This document shows, one piece after another, positions 1 through 12,300 of a stretch of DNA of 64,000 nucleotides. Location: the NCBI GenBank assembly GCA_000328365.1, contig KB293181.1, positions 275,872 to 339,871 on the forward strand, given 5' to 3'. The notes beneath the pieces were generated by a model. That model saw only the letters and a list, made by a program, of their open reading frames with translations, searched no databases and had not been told where the DNA came from. Position 1 is the stretch's first letter; every line of letters begins with the position of its first letter. The DNA is from Capitella teleta (lineage: Eukaryota; Annelida; Polychaeta; Capitellidae). The position numbers and the translations under genes are program-made.

Positions 1-255
1 TTTTTTTTTTTTTTTTTTCATTAACCGGACCGAGAGTCACAATTGCTGAGGGACGCCGTGCTGAACTTTATGCGAACTAAGAATTGAACAACTCAGACTT
101 CTCCTGCATGACTCTCTCTTTACTCGAAACGTGTCCGAAATAGCCCAAACTACAAGGGTGCCAGACTACATGCTTATATTTCCCCGGGGTGTCGTTTTCC
201 TTGTTCGTAAGATGGCATTTTCCCACGTGTTCATAGTATATTCAAATTTATGGCC

Positions 256-297
<42 letters not shown>

Positions 298-639
298 ACG
301 CAAATGGAAATTGCGTCAAACGGTTAATTCTGATTTCTGTCCCTTTTTGGTGAAATGTATGCTAACGGAAATAATGAATCCTGGGAGAATTGTACGACAT
401 ATTGAAGCATGTTCGTGTCGTGTAGATCGGGTGTATATTCTTTTCAGTCCATCCCCCCAGAACAGCTTGCATCGTTCTCTGTCGCCGTTCCGCGCCCCAA
501 TTTGGCCAACCCGTCTGCCTTTTTTTGTCTCGCTGTCTTCCTTCCCTTGCCAACGAATCTTCCGCCGGTTGTCAGGTGTTTTGTTTTTCTCGTCGTTACC
601 ATGGTTACGCGTCAAAAACATGAGCTTGGCCTCTCTGGA
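1..639. other. Non-coding, low-complexity left edge
   Basis: There is a T18 run at 1-18 and an A36 run at 259-294. The open frames crossing this stretch are made largely of poly-lysine from the A run and show no family resemblance. I see no gene here. Confidence 0.6.
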
Positions 640-822
640 TGTTCGAGTACAGATGTCTTCCTTCTCTCCTCTGTGCTTCTGCATTGCTATTTAAGTGCAT
701 GTACATCAACGATATATTTGACATCCTCCTCAAGAACCACATCATCACCAGTTTTGATGGTGAAGGCCCAAGCCTCACTTTCTGCCGAGGCAATTGTAGT
801 TCTTTTGGCCATTCATGTTTAG
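640..822 (+). mobile_element. Decayed non-LTR (LINE) reverse-transcriptase fragment
   Basis: A short plus-strand frame reads ALLFKCMYINDIFDILLKNH. This resembles the reverse-transcriptase core of non-LTR retrotransposons, where a 'GPLLF..YINDI' motif precedes the catalytic F/YADD box. The catalytic box itself is lost: the frame reads SFDGEGPSLTF where FADDTALTF would be expected, and a second frame takes over for a few codons (ASLSAEA). Only about 60 codons survive, with no endonuclease, tail or target-site duplication that I can see. It is probably an old 5'-truncated or internally broken copy. The clade cannot be named from this length. Confidence 0.45.
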
Positions 823-2165
823 AAAAAGAAAGAAAACAAATATTTAGTTTTCGTGAAGCGAAATACGTGAATTTTCGAAATTATTTTCTCGCCCGGACGC
901 ACACCAACTTGCACATGTTGATTATGTAATTATTTGCAAATAAATGAGAATTCCGACCGAATTCTCAAATTGCTTCTTTCTTCATCTTTCGTGCTTTTCA
1001 AATCATTGTAATCGGATTTGTAAATTATTCATTTCGATTAAATCGAACGCATTAATTATCCTCATGCATCCAATACTATTATTCTTAAATTATTTGATGA
1101 ACGAACAAAATTATATTGTTTGTGAGTGCTGTTGTTGGGATTGTAGCACTAATGTTTATCTACTAAAATCAAAACAAAGCAGATAATTTGTTTTAAATAA
1201 TTTGCAGCGCCACGCAACAGATAACATTCCACAATGCTGGTTCAGGGGCCCATCTGACAGTCACAGAAGCTCTTTGCGATCACTCACAACTCGCTTTAAA
1301 ATGTTCTTCCCTCCTTCAAAATTAACGCTTTATTCATCTCTTTGCATAAATGGGTGCATAATAACCTAGTCAATCCATACCAGGTATTCATTTATTGGAA
1401 TAATAAATAAATTTTAGCAAATTTCAAAGTTGTATATTTAACATGGATTAGCTAGAACTACTTTTGGCCCTGCACTCTGTATAAATAACAGAATGCTCCC
1501 CGATGCTCCATAAAAAAAATATGTGTCAATGTCAAAGCTTTTCACAACTGTTCCGAAATCGGCCGATGCAAGTACTACGTATAGAAGAGTGAATTAGACT
1601 AGAGTTATGTTAACTTATATGTATCTAAAGTTCAAGACAGAAAAGGCAAGAGTAACATATAACTTTAATAGACAGAAAAAGACATTCACACAAATCAGCA
1701 TACATAGTACAGAGTATTGATTGGATCATTCCATTCTGAGCACCGGGAGGGGTGGCAACTATAGATGGAATATTGGAATACTGTACAAACTTACAATATG
1801 CACAAAAAATAAGGTAACATTTAGATGAAGGAATTGTATACTTATATACATCATATCCAATGTCTTCCATTTTTGTGCAGTTTTTGCTCAGTTTCATCTT
1901 AAGTGCTTTGATATCGAAAAAATATATAAAAAAAGAGCTTACATTTATCACATTTTCCATGGAACTCTCTTTATACCAACAAAGATTCCTACAGTCAAAA
2001 ATCCTAAGCCAAAAATGAACCTCATAGAATTAACAGAGGTAGCAACTCAATTCCTTGATTGTTAACTATTCAATACTGCATCTTCAATCGATTTTACTAT
2101 TGATATGCTGAGCGCACTTGTATAAAAGAATTTCTACATTGGAGGAAGCTACAATCGCAATTGCG
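823..2165. other. Intergenic DNA and probable DLST 3'UTR
   Basis: The part next to 2165 should be the 3'UTR of the minus-strand DLST gene. Candidate minus-strand poly(A) signals are ATTAAA near 1662 and AATAAA at 1391-1396. No coding frame with family resemblance is seen in the rest. Confidence 0.5.
1391..1396 (-). terminator. Candidate distal poly(A) signal of DLST
   Basis: TTTATT on the plus strand is AATAAA on the minus strand, about 770 nt past the DLST stop codon. An ATTAAA near 1662 is an alternative. Confidence 0.35.
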
Positions 2166-5100
2166 TCACAAATTGAGGAGCAAGGTACGAGGGTCCTCAA
2201 CACCCGACTTGACCTTGCGAAGGAAAGTGACCGCCTCTCTTCCGTCGATCAGTCGATGGTCATAAGTCAGAGCAATGTACATCATCGGTCGGATCTGCAC
2301 TTGGCCCTTGACGGCCACGGGCCGGTCAAATATTCCGTGCATTCCCAAAATAGCCGACTGAGGCGGGTTAATGATGGGCGTTCCCATGAGGGAACCAAAA
2401 ACGCCTCCGTTGCTGATGGTGAACGTACCTCCGTCCATATCTTCAATCGCCAGCAAACCAGACCTCGCCTGACAACAGTGCAAAATATGACACCGTGTCG
2501 TCAATCCACGATAGAGGTACCAACCTTCTCTCCCAAGGCTGCCAGATTATGCTCGATGTCTGCGTAATCCATTTTCTCAACACCACGCAGTACTGGCACA
2601 ACAAGACCCTGGAATAAAAACACTCACCGGTCAAATTCACCCGGCAGAGAGCGCTCACCTTGGGAGTTGCCACGGCAACAGAGATGTCAACGTAGTCACG
2701 GTAAACGATCTCGGTCTGGTCAATGACGGCATTGACCGATGGCATGTCCACGAGACCAGCGGCCGCTGCTCTGATGAACGCAGACATGAAGCCGAATTTC
2801 ACTCCATGCTTCTTCACAAAAGCGTCTTTGTAAGTTGACCTCAGTTCCATAATGTTACTGAACAACGGAAAACTGAGCACAAGAGGCCAGTGACCAATCC
2901 TGTACTGACCTCATGTCGACCTCGTTGAAGGTGGTCAGCATGGCGTAGGTCTCCTGCGCGCCCTTCAACCGCTGAGCGATCCGTTGACGCATGCGGTTCA
3001 TTTTCACCTGGAGGTACCGCCATGAACACGTTTTATAGGACCGAGTGAAAACTTACTCGAGTTTCCTTGCGTTCATCAGCTGGAGCCTCAGAAGGTACAG
3101 TTCCGGAGGGAGCAGCATACTTCTTCACAGGGACTTCCGAAGCTGGCGTGCTCTCCATCGGTCCAGTTGGAACTTGAGGGACAGGGGGAGGGGAGGTGGG
3201 AATAGAGCCAGCGGAGGAAACAGCTGGAAGAGGAGGAGGAGGTGCAGCTGCAACTGGTTCTGCAGCTTTGGGTGCAGCCGCAGGCTTAGCAGGAGCAGCT
3301 CCACCAGCTGAAAGGAGATGTGGTCAGGCGGACAATAATGGTGACGAGTTGCTACCTCCAACGTTCAGCTTGAAGAGGTCTTGTCCGGCAATGACTTTTT
3401 CGCCGTCCGCCACAAGCAGTTCCTCGATAACACCGGCGGAGGGCGCCATAATCTGAATGGCTGTCTGAAAAGTACGTTATGAATTGTAAAGTGCGTTATG
3501 ATTATGAAAAGTGAGATCCGTACCAGGCGTTGTGCTTTATCTACGTGTACGTCATGGTTATCAAGTGCGTTATGATTTCGATTTAGCCTCGTAATCGATC
3601 AGCGATCGCCATGAGCGATTGACCTCTTCTATTGGCGCCGACCCAAAGCAATTACATAATAATCACGGGAAAGCCAAAGCCTTTAAACCCATCACTGTTA
3701 GTCATTAAGTGCTGTTGTCCTCAACCATTAATAGTTTACTCGAAACACTGTGACGCACTCTTGATCATTATTGCGCAATAATTGGTACCTCTAGAAACCA
3801 TTGGAAGCGACATTTCTTTTTGGGCTCCTTGGTACACGGTGAGTTTATTGTGCCACCAACGCTGGCAGTTTAATGCGCGCGCAGTGAAAACAAACCTTGT
3901 CTGTCTCGATTTCGCCGACGACCTCGTCTTCCGATACTTCATCTCCGACGGCTGAATGAGAGAAAAAAAAAATACAGAATAATATTATTGCATGCACGTG
4001 TAATGGGAGAGTAAATCTACCAGCATTTTCTTTGCTGTGTTGATACTGTTTTTATAGACGTGAAAATTTCAAGGAAAAAGCTTTGTTTTTCGCCACCTGT
4101 GATCGTATCCATGCGCCACCCTGATCTTGACAATGATACGAGATTGCATGTCGTCAAGTGAAAGATTCCCGCAGTTGCAATTGAATATAAAAATGTTCAG
4201 ATAAATCGAGATCCGAAATTAAATTTTGACGCGGGTTATTATTTGTCATTTCGACAGATGACGCAATTGATATGCGTGAGACGGAAGATGTAGAGGTACT
4301 AACGGGTGGGTGTGAAAATGTACGAACGAAAAAAACACTTGATAATCATAATGAGGTGAGCGGGGAGGCATTAGGCGAAGTCTTACATGACGACACGCTG
4401 AGGAGTCAGTGACTACCTCCATACCAGCAGAAGAACGTTTGTAAATGAGAAGAAGACCTGCAAGCATCCGCAACTGTCCACTTCAGACAATTTACTTCCT
4501 TCCCGCCACAACGCGGAAAATCTCTCGCTAGAGGCACCGTAGTGACAGGTTCTGGCTGCACAGTGCGAAATCGTAGAAATGGCGGCCAGCAAGACAACTG
4601 GTGTGACATGACATAGCGTCCTGTATCTAAGATCTGAGCCAGCGCAAAGCAGAGAAGAGAAATAACAAATTTTGTTATTGGGTAAAGACTAAATTTCCTT
4701 GCATCACTTGTAGACTCCCGAGATCATATCAGACGATTACATAACTCGATCTTATCATATCGCAGGTGAATTTTATGGTTTGGAAAGAAGTGCACACTTT
4801 ATTTGACCAAAAGCGGATGAAATTGGAGCTAAGGAGGGCTGCCCAGGGTAATAAAGATAAGGACACATCCCACGAGAAGAATTTCCCATGTGGTCACTAC
4901 GACCGAAACGAGTTACTACCTCTACTTATTAAGCACGTGGTCACTTGATTGAAACCACGCAAGACGAATAGATGGTACTGAACACACAAGAAAACCTTAT
5001 CAGACAAAACAGAAAGACATGGTCAACAGAAAGCAATAAACACAGCATTTGCAGATAAGATAAAATGAGTCAATTTCTCGAGAGTGACATCAAAAGAAAG

Positions 5101-6793
5101 CGCATTCTCACCTTTCTCCCATCTGACATCACCTTCAGAGACTGATTCAGGAAATCCTGGAGTTTGAACCACCTGGACATCGCTGGCTGTGAACGAAGAT
5201 TGATCAATGTGAGTGAAAAATATTGATCATATAATATTAAGACCGTTTCCTAATGCCATTTAATAATCAAAGACTCTTGATGTTGATAGGATTTTACCAA
5301 ATATTTAGGGCGTAGACAAATTAAAGCATCGAGTAAGTACCCCTATCAAAGAAAAATCTTGCATCACCACAGAATTTTTACAAGCTCATCACTTGAGTTT
5401 GGAGATGACATATGCCACAAAAGCCAAGATAGAGGCAGTATCTTGAGTTCCGTAATCTCCATATTAGATAAACTGTTCTAAACGTTTTGACCATCAATAA
5501 TAAAGATGAGAATATTTTGCCTGAAATCACTTCAAATTTTGATTCAGCTCTTCAAAAATTCACCGTAGAATGCTCTAAATAAACTTTCATGAAGAAGATT
5601 AAGTCCTCAACTAAGTCAACTGCGATGAACTTATAATCAAATCTCAACTTGATAGAATGTTTATGACATAAATCTCTTGCTCAGGATGATAACTAATGAT
5701 TCAAATGCATGGTTTCATGATTCTAGGCATACAATTTACATATTACTCACCCAGGAATTTAGAAAGGTGAAATTTTCGGAAAGGTTGAGCCGGCAGGCAG
5801 TTAACAGGTGAGCTATAAAAGAAAGGAAGCGATAAAATGCAAAGGTTATTTCCAGGGAATAAATACACCTACCCATGCTGCGTAGAACTGAGGCATGCCA
5901 AGCCTGGGAAGGAAAGGGGAAGAGTTGATCGATCAGGTGATCAACCGATTGATAATACATGTACTACTCACTCCTAGGAAGAACTGACGAAGGCCGATTG
6001 AGACTCCTAGACGAAACTGCCTGTGAAAATGAATAAACTCAATAATTCATAATCAATAATCCAATATCAATTTGAAATAATGACAAAATTACATATTAAA
6101 TATTTAATGTCAGCACGGTTATGAAAGGATATGATATCAATCAAATGAATAATTCAATCGATGTCCTACATAGATCATTGACACTGATGCGTTATGATTA
6201 TGCTAATCTTGAAGACCGTTATGATGACAAGAATTGCCATAGCAACGCGATGGTGTATCGTAAAAATGAGGTCCAACCGACCTCTACCCTGAGTCCCTAA
6301 CCGAGACAAAGGTGCCCCATGCAAGGCTCACGGCCTTGTATACGTCATGTTAGGCTCGATTGCGTAATCTCTTGGTCAATGACGAGAGCTCTTGACAGAT
6401 GTGAAGGTCAAACAACATATCCTGCTTCATGTTTGAAGTTACTTGATGATAGTTGTATGATATGACTTCTACACTCCACCCCATGATCACGACCACCATT
6501 GAGCAAATACATTCCACATTATGGCCACGAAGATGAGGTGTTTATCTCAGCTGACAGCACTCGTTGACGCCTCTGTAGTAAGTCTGTATTTCCCCGTCGC
6601 CAACAACCCATAGGAGATGGACTACAGTGGGTTCCATGAGGCTCGAGAAACCGCCATAAGCGATCATTAGGATCTTGAGTAAACCTAAATTCTAAATATT
6701 CACCTGAATAGAGTGCGACTGTCCTTTAGATCGAATAATCCGTAAGAAACTTCTCTGAGCCGGGCGACATGAAGCCAGCATGGAGGCCGCCAT
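2166..6793 (-). CDS. DLST: Dihydrolipoyllysine-residue succinyltransferase (E2 of the 2-oxoglutarate dehydrogenase complex)
   Basis: DLST moves the succinyl group from its lipoyl arm to CoA and forms the core of the mitochondrial 2-oxoglutarate dehydrogenase complex. Twelve coding exons join with consistent phases: 6704-6793, 5972-6020, 5873-5903, 5751-5812, 5112-5186, 3896-3951, 3356-3464, 3057-3307, 2910-3007, 2659-2857, 2525-2608 and 2166-2468. They give 1,407 nt, 468 aa (human about 453). Residues 1 to about 70 are basic and Ser-rich, like a mitochondrial presequence. The lipoyl domain follows, with lipoyl-lysine in ETDK at about residue 121, split from the next codon by an intron. Next come a Pro/Ala-rich linker and the 2-oxoacid catalytic domain. 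The catalytic motif DHRLIDG (His about 439, Asp about 443) is intact. The start ATG lies in a TISU element. Nothing is broken. The weakest points are the small presequence exons 2-4. Confidence 0.95.
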
Positions 6794-6797
6794 CTTG
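6786..6797 (-). promoter_or_regulatory. TISU element over the DLST start codon
   Basis: The minus strand reads CAAGATGGCGGC, an exact match to the TISU consensus SAASATGGCGGC. TISU acts both as a YY1-type promoter element and as a translation initiator for very short 5'UTRs, and is known from mitochondrial and housekeeping genes. It settles the choice of the first ATG over the in-frame ATG four codons later. Confidence 0.8.
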
Positions 6798-6814
6798 CTT
6801 TAAGTGATGCGCAC

Positions 6815-6824
6815 TGCGCATGCG
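6815..6824 (-). promoter_or_regulatory. NRF-1 site in the DLST promoter
   Basis: TGCGCATGCG is the core of the NRF-1 palindrome. It lies 22-31 bp upstream of the DLST ATG, where a TISU-type promoter would start transcription. NRF-1 is a known activator of nuclear genes for mitochondrial proteins. Confidence 0.65.
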
Positions 6825-9301
6825 TGTACCGCCTCAAAGCGAGGCCATTGGCTAGCGGGCGCAACTCAACTTCTTCTTGTGTCAAAGCGAGAAGCTAAAG
6901 CGACTTCAGGACCGACCAGCCTCACACTTGGGCGACATTCGCGCGTTGAGCGGCCACCGAGCAAGTTCTCGCTGACTTTGCCTGGCTCATTGGATGCAAT
7001 CTGTGGAACAATTTCTTGATATAGCTGTTCATTTGACAATTTTCCCTTCGAGGAATTAAACAAGTTCCGCCACTTCTGAAATTCTATTGGACAGGGACTT
7101 GCACATCGAGGATTTTCAATTTAATCAACTTTTATTAAGGTGAGAGGTGTTGTAATATTGTACTTAGAGATTATTGGCCCGGTGCAGATAATTGTTCTTT
7201 TGGGTGTTGTACAAGTTCTTTATTTCGATTTTAACCAATTGCCCCCCATAGATAATCCATTCGTAGAATAACAGCCCCTCATGAAATGTTCCTATTAAAT
7301 TTATAGTTCCTCCGCAATTACTGTTGACTTAAGGTCCGCAAATATTTACCCTAGTCAACCCCTTTGTATTCAAAGTGTGTGAATTATCCCTCGCATTCAA
7401 CGACTATTGCTCCCTAAACTAGCACTTAACGAATTCGAGGGGAAAAACATTGATTAAGAAAAGAAAAGCTTTTATAACTTCTTGAAATTGCTTACAAATT
7501 TCATTAACATGACAATCATTGCAAAGAAGAAGTGATAATTTCCTGTTGATGCATGTACCTGGCTTCAAACTCCCCATCTGAATATAACTATAGCCTATCT
7601 AATATCACTTCTTTTGGACTTCCTACGCTCTTTGATCTTTAAACCTTTGCTCCTTTCTCCGCACGCGCCCCCCATGGATATAATAGTAATTCGATCTGAT
7701 TAAGATCATTTTAATTGCTCAAGATATTTGTTTGATTGGTATCAGACGTTTAATCTAATTACATGGCGTTTTAAAGCCTCAGCTAACATTTAACATTGAA
7801 TATCCACAGAAATAGAATGTTCTTAAATTGGGCGTCTCTTGTCGTTTTGCTTACTCCTCAATGGGATATAATTCCCGTTTAATGTGCTAATTATCTATCA
7901 TAATTATGCCAATGTATTGAAAAGGGGAAAAAAAGATACGACAAATTGATTTAATATAATTTCCAGCTTGTGTAAACATTTCACTTCTATAATAATTGCG
8001 GTAGGAATGTACATAATATACCGAGTAACAGTCGGAAAACAAATAAAGAAATTTCGTTTTATATCTCTATCTCTCTGTGGTGCATGTGTGCGTTGGAGTT
8101 TGGTGCTAATTACAACTTAATGGTGAATGAATAATAATCATGTTAAACAAATAAATCACGGCTTAAATAGATTTAATTGCAATTCTAAATCAGGAAATGA
8201 AACACTTAGCGCTTTATACATTATAATGTGAGAGAATCTCACTTTCTACTTTGAAATTTAATTCAATCTTATTGACCTTTAAATTAATCCCATTGTTCAT
8301 TTATCTTTTTACTGGTCACCGTTTTTGTCGCGTGCTCAATGTGAGCTTCGCGTATGAAAAATGGCTGCGTGCGCATCTTGTCGTATTTCTTTTTTTCTGC
8401 TCGCCATCGGAATCCATTTAATGATACCGACTGGTGTAATAACTTATCAAATGCATGCATTATTAGTGTGAAGTATGCTGATATCATAATCAACATTACA
8501 TAACATGTTAATATGTGGAAATCAATTTTTGTTATTCATAATGAATTCTGATCATTTTGGTTATCGTGGCTGCGTAACTGATATAATTATACTTGAAGTT
8601 AATTTTTGATTATTTAAACGATATAAGAACATTGATACTATATTTGTCTGAGAATAACTATTGACATCACCAAGGCATTGATGTACACGCGATAGAAGAA
8701 AAAAAAAATTAATAATACCCACCCAAATTGTCCGAGACTATCAAATATGATTAACACAACAACAATGGCCAAAATAATTAAATTATCATAAATTATCATA
8801 ATGCTAATTCGCAATAGCTAACGTTGGCACCACGCGGACACAATGGCTATTATCGAATGTAAGGCGAAATAAGTCAGGTGCACCATCTTGTGACACGCCT
8901 GCTACCTCTAGATTGATTGGCATCACTTCTCGGTCACAGTTGGTCTGTGAATGAGCTGCGATCTTCGTGGCATCGATTCGATTATAAGTTGCATCGCATT
9001 ATCGTCATCTTTCATCAAGGTCGTCAGCACACGAATCGGCTGCTGCATCACTTATACATCATCTGAGTTGTTACAAAATTAACGCATAAGCTCTCCTATA
9101 GGCAGACTAGGATTGGCTGGTGCCGTACGAGGGTGGGTGGGTGGGTGGGGGGGGGGGGAGGTTTATTTGTTGTATATTAACTGTGGACCGAAATGGGTCG
9201 GTAACATCTGCTTTTTTTTTCTTTTTCATGTTTGGTCAGGAATGAAAAGCTCTTGCGTCTGAAGGAAAGCTCCAATTACGTGGAATTAGCGGAGAAGAAC
9301 G
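6825..9301. other. DLST-prospero intergenic region and probable prospero 5'UTR
   Basis: No protein-coding exon is seen. A plus-strand donor-like site (ATTAAG then GTGAGA) at 7140 could end a non-coding first exon. A polypyrimidine tract and AG at about 9210-9239 look like an acceptor just upstream of the prospero ATG. A (GGGT)n/G-run tract lies at 9131-9159. A copy of the TACCTCTA motif is at 8903-8910. The rest is AT-rich. Confidence 0.5.
9131..9159 (+). repeat. (GGGT)n / G-run
   Basis: Four GGGT units run into a G homopolymer, about 110 bp upstream of the prospero coding exon. It has G-quadruplex potential. Confidence 0.85.
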
Positions 9302-12300
9302 ATGTCTGCCTTAGTGGACAATGGTCGAACGGCTGCGACCAACGGTCACGAAACACCAAGCGTCTTTGATGATGACCTAGCCAATCACGAGGGTCAGGAG
9401 CGAAGCGTGGCGGCAGGTGATGCAAACTCACTGATGCACAAAAGTCAGGTGGAACCAACGCTACACCGAATGGAAGATATACTAAAAGACCGGTACCGCA
9501 TGTCGGCAGCTCAGAATGCAGACGAGGCAGCTACAGATGAGTATCTCTTGCAGTCTAGGAAATCTGCTTTCTCTCCACCGTCGAGACTTAAGGGTGCACT
9601 GCAACTGACCAAGTCACCGTGCCACAGTCCGGGGTTGTCTGCCCCCCGGGATTTCAGGCTGAACAACTTGAACCAGGATTCAGACGGTCCTTCTCCAGAC
9701 GTCCTTAGGGGAATTCTCCAGGGAAAAGATCACCCGAACTCCGACGCTTTCACCAGTTTGCTCCGACGTGAACGTGAATTGGAAAAGAGGCTCTGTCGCG
9801 GAGGAGAGTACGAAATGAACGGCGGCGGTGGAGGCGGAGACTCGGAAAACGACTCCATGGACTTTGGCAGTTCAGCCGAAAATGCCTTCTCGGATGAAAG
9901 TGATGGTGAATCTCAGCAGAATGGAGCTGCTGATCGAACCAGCCGTCTCTATGACGACGAGCAGAACGACGAGGATAGTTTAAGCAGCAACGGAGAGGAG
10001 TCACTGGTAGCGAAGAGGGCCCGCGTAGAGAACATCATCAGCAACATCCACATGTCGCCCTCCAAGATCAGTCCTGACAGCGGCATCCTGTCCCAAGGTG
10101 AAGTGAAACGTCCTAGCAAGCGGAAGCAGTACATCCCTCAGCAGCATGGGGGCAACGAAGAACCCCCCTCTAAAGTCCCACACCTGGAGGGCGAGACTGA
10201 AAGCCCTGCCTTGCAAAAACAAATCAGGAATATGCAAAGCCAATTCTCAGCTCTACAACAGAATTATTCACGTAATTTCCCCGTGAATAATAATAACGAT
10301 AATCGTAATAATAACATACCCGAGGATCAAACCACTTCACCCTTCACCACCCCGACCAGCACAAAGTATCCCCAGCCTCACGAGCTCATCGAGATGCCCA
10401 GAAAGTCCGCCAGTCTCTTGGAGGCCATGGATATGGACCCAAACCAGTTCATGAAGGAAGCCAACCGGGTGATTGAAAGCCGGCTTCCCAAGCAGCAGTC
10501 TAGTCCCATTGCCGGCAACACCCCCGCTGATCTGGAACACTTGGCTAAAATTTTGAAGACCGAAATCACCAACAGCGTTGGTACCTTGGTCGACAACATC
10601 GTCTCCAAATTTGTCGCGAAGCAAAGCAAGCGAAGGAAGAGTTGCTCGCCAGTACCTCCAATAAAATCACACTCACCAGTGAAACCAAAGAACACTTATG
10701 TTAGTACCTCCAGCAGCACCACCACCAGTACCCCTTCTCATCGAGGCTCGTCCCCAGCCCAACCGAAGGAGAAGCTAGTCCCAGAAAACCTGTCCCTCAA
10801 CAAACCTATCTCTCCACCCACCCAGCCACCTCCTCCAATGAAAACCTCGCCCCGCTTCGAGTTCCCTCACGACTTCAACGCCATGCTGAGGCCGCCACGG
10901 ACGAAGATGACGGAAAAGCTCTGCCACCCATTGTTTGAGGCCCAGATGAAGGCTTTCGCTGAGATGCCCCGACCCCACCTGCCCCTCTTTCCTCCGCCCT
11001 ACTTCCCACCAGGTCTTCACCCAGGTATGCCGCACTTGTTCGCCAAGGAACCCGAGCAAACCGAAGCCATGCCTCTACTGGTCAACACTCCGAAGAAGAA
11101 ACGCACCAAGGTCACAGACACTCGCCTGTCTCCGCGCGCAGCCAGAGCCCTGCTGCAGGAAACCATTCACGGAGGAGGAGGACACCAACACGGAAGTCCC
11201 CAGCCAGAGCACCCGAAAGGCGGCCCATATCGCTCCCATTGCTCCACCCCTGGAGAACTTGATCACTTCTCAAGTCCCTTCCATCACCATCCACCTCCAC
11301 TAGTCCCAGCCAGCCTGCCTACCTCAGTGGCCATTCCCAACCCCGGCCTCCAACACTCAGAAGTGCTCGCCATGTACAGCCACGGCGAGCACCCGATGTT
11401 CCCGGATGTCAGCGCCCGCATGCTGCGCGGTCCCGGGGCCCACTCGCCGTCGGGCTCCCCAAGCATGGGCCACACCCCCGGAGACATGCACATGCCGGTG
11501 AAAGAGGGCAACAACGACTCGTTCGACTCCATGCACGAGCAGTTCACTTACGAAGGACATCCGATCGTATCCTTTTCTGCATAGTTCAGATTGTCATCAA
11601 TTCATTGCGCATGACAGCCATGCAACTCTGGTATTATGCGCCCCTCCCAAGTCGCGCCATTTGCTCACCGTCAGGCAATATCTTTCATCGCGGCATGGAG
11701 CGGTCTGCATTGTTACTTGGTCGGTGATAAAAGCCTTATTGGAAGTTCCTTTTGTGGGCCTCTATAAACATCTTTTAGAGCATTTTCCTGTTCCTCTTTG
11801 AGGCTGAAATTCGCTTCAGACAAATGTCCTTTCTCCATGGCTGAGCATGAAGAAAGCAGGCATGCCTTGGCCTAGCGCATCCCGCAAGAGATCAGTAAGC
11901 AGGTTAATTAGAAAAAGTGATCTGTCCATGTTCCGATTCACCCCCAAGATGACTCCCGATGGAGGAAAAGGGAAAGACGGGCGCTGTAAACGCGAGATAA
12001 AGGCCGTGCTTGTTGCGATGAATAGGCGTTGAGGGCCCAACAAATTGAATTCCCACTAGCAGGTGAAGAATGAAAGAGTGCTCTCGTGTTCCTCATGGAC
12101 ACAGAGCGATTTTGAAGATGTTGCTCGCACTCACAGTGGGAAGTCAGCTTGTTATTGGCAAACCTTTTATACACAGCTTATTTCCCAAGCCTTTAATGTT
12201 GATCGCGCATTGCGAAATTGCGAACAATTCACTTGCGGAATTATTCGTTTGATGTTTGTGTCACCGCGTAACAGATGGAACTGTGGCGTTTGCCCTCTTA

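Noticed and set aside
131-694. 187-aa plus-strand open frame
   Set aside because: The first part is translated poly(A) (poly-Lys) and the rest has no family pattern. Only the short reverse-transcriptase-like piece in another frame was kept.
2118-2567. 149-aa plus-strand open frame
   Set aside because: Antisense shadow of the last DLST exons.
9750-11547. Several minus-strand and other-frame open frames over prospero
   Set aside because: They overlap the large GC-richer prospero exon and lack any family resemblance.
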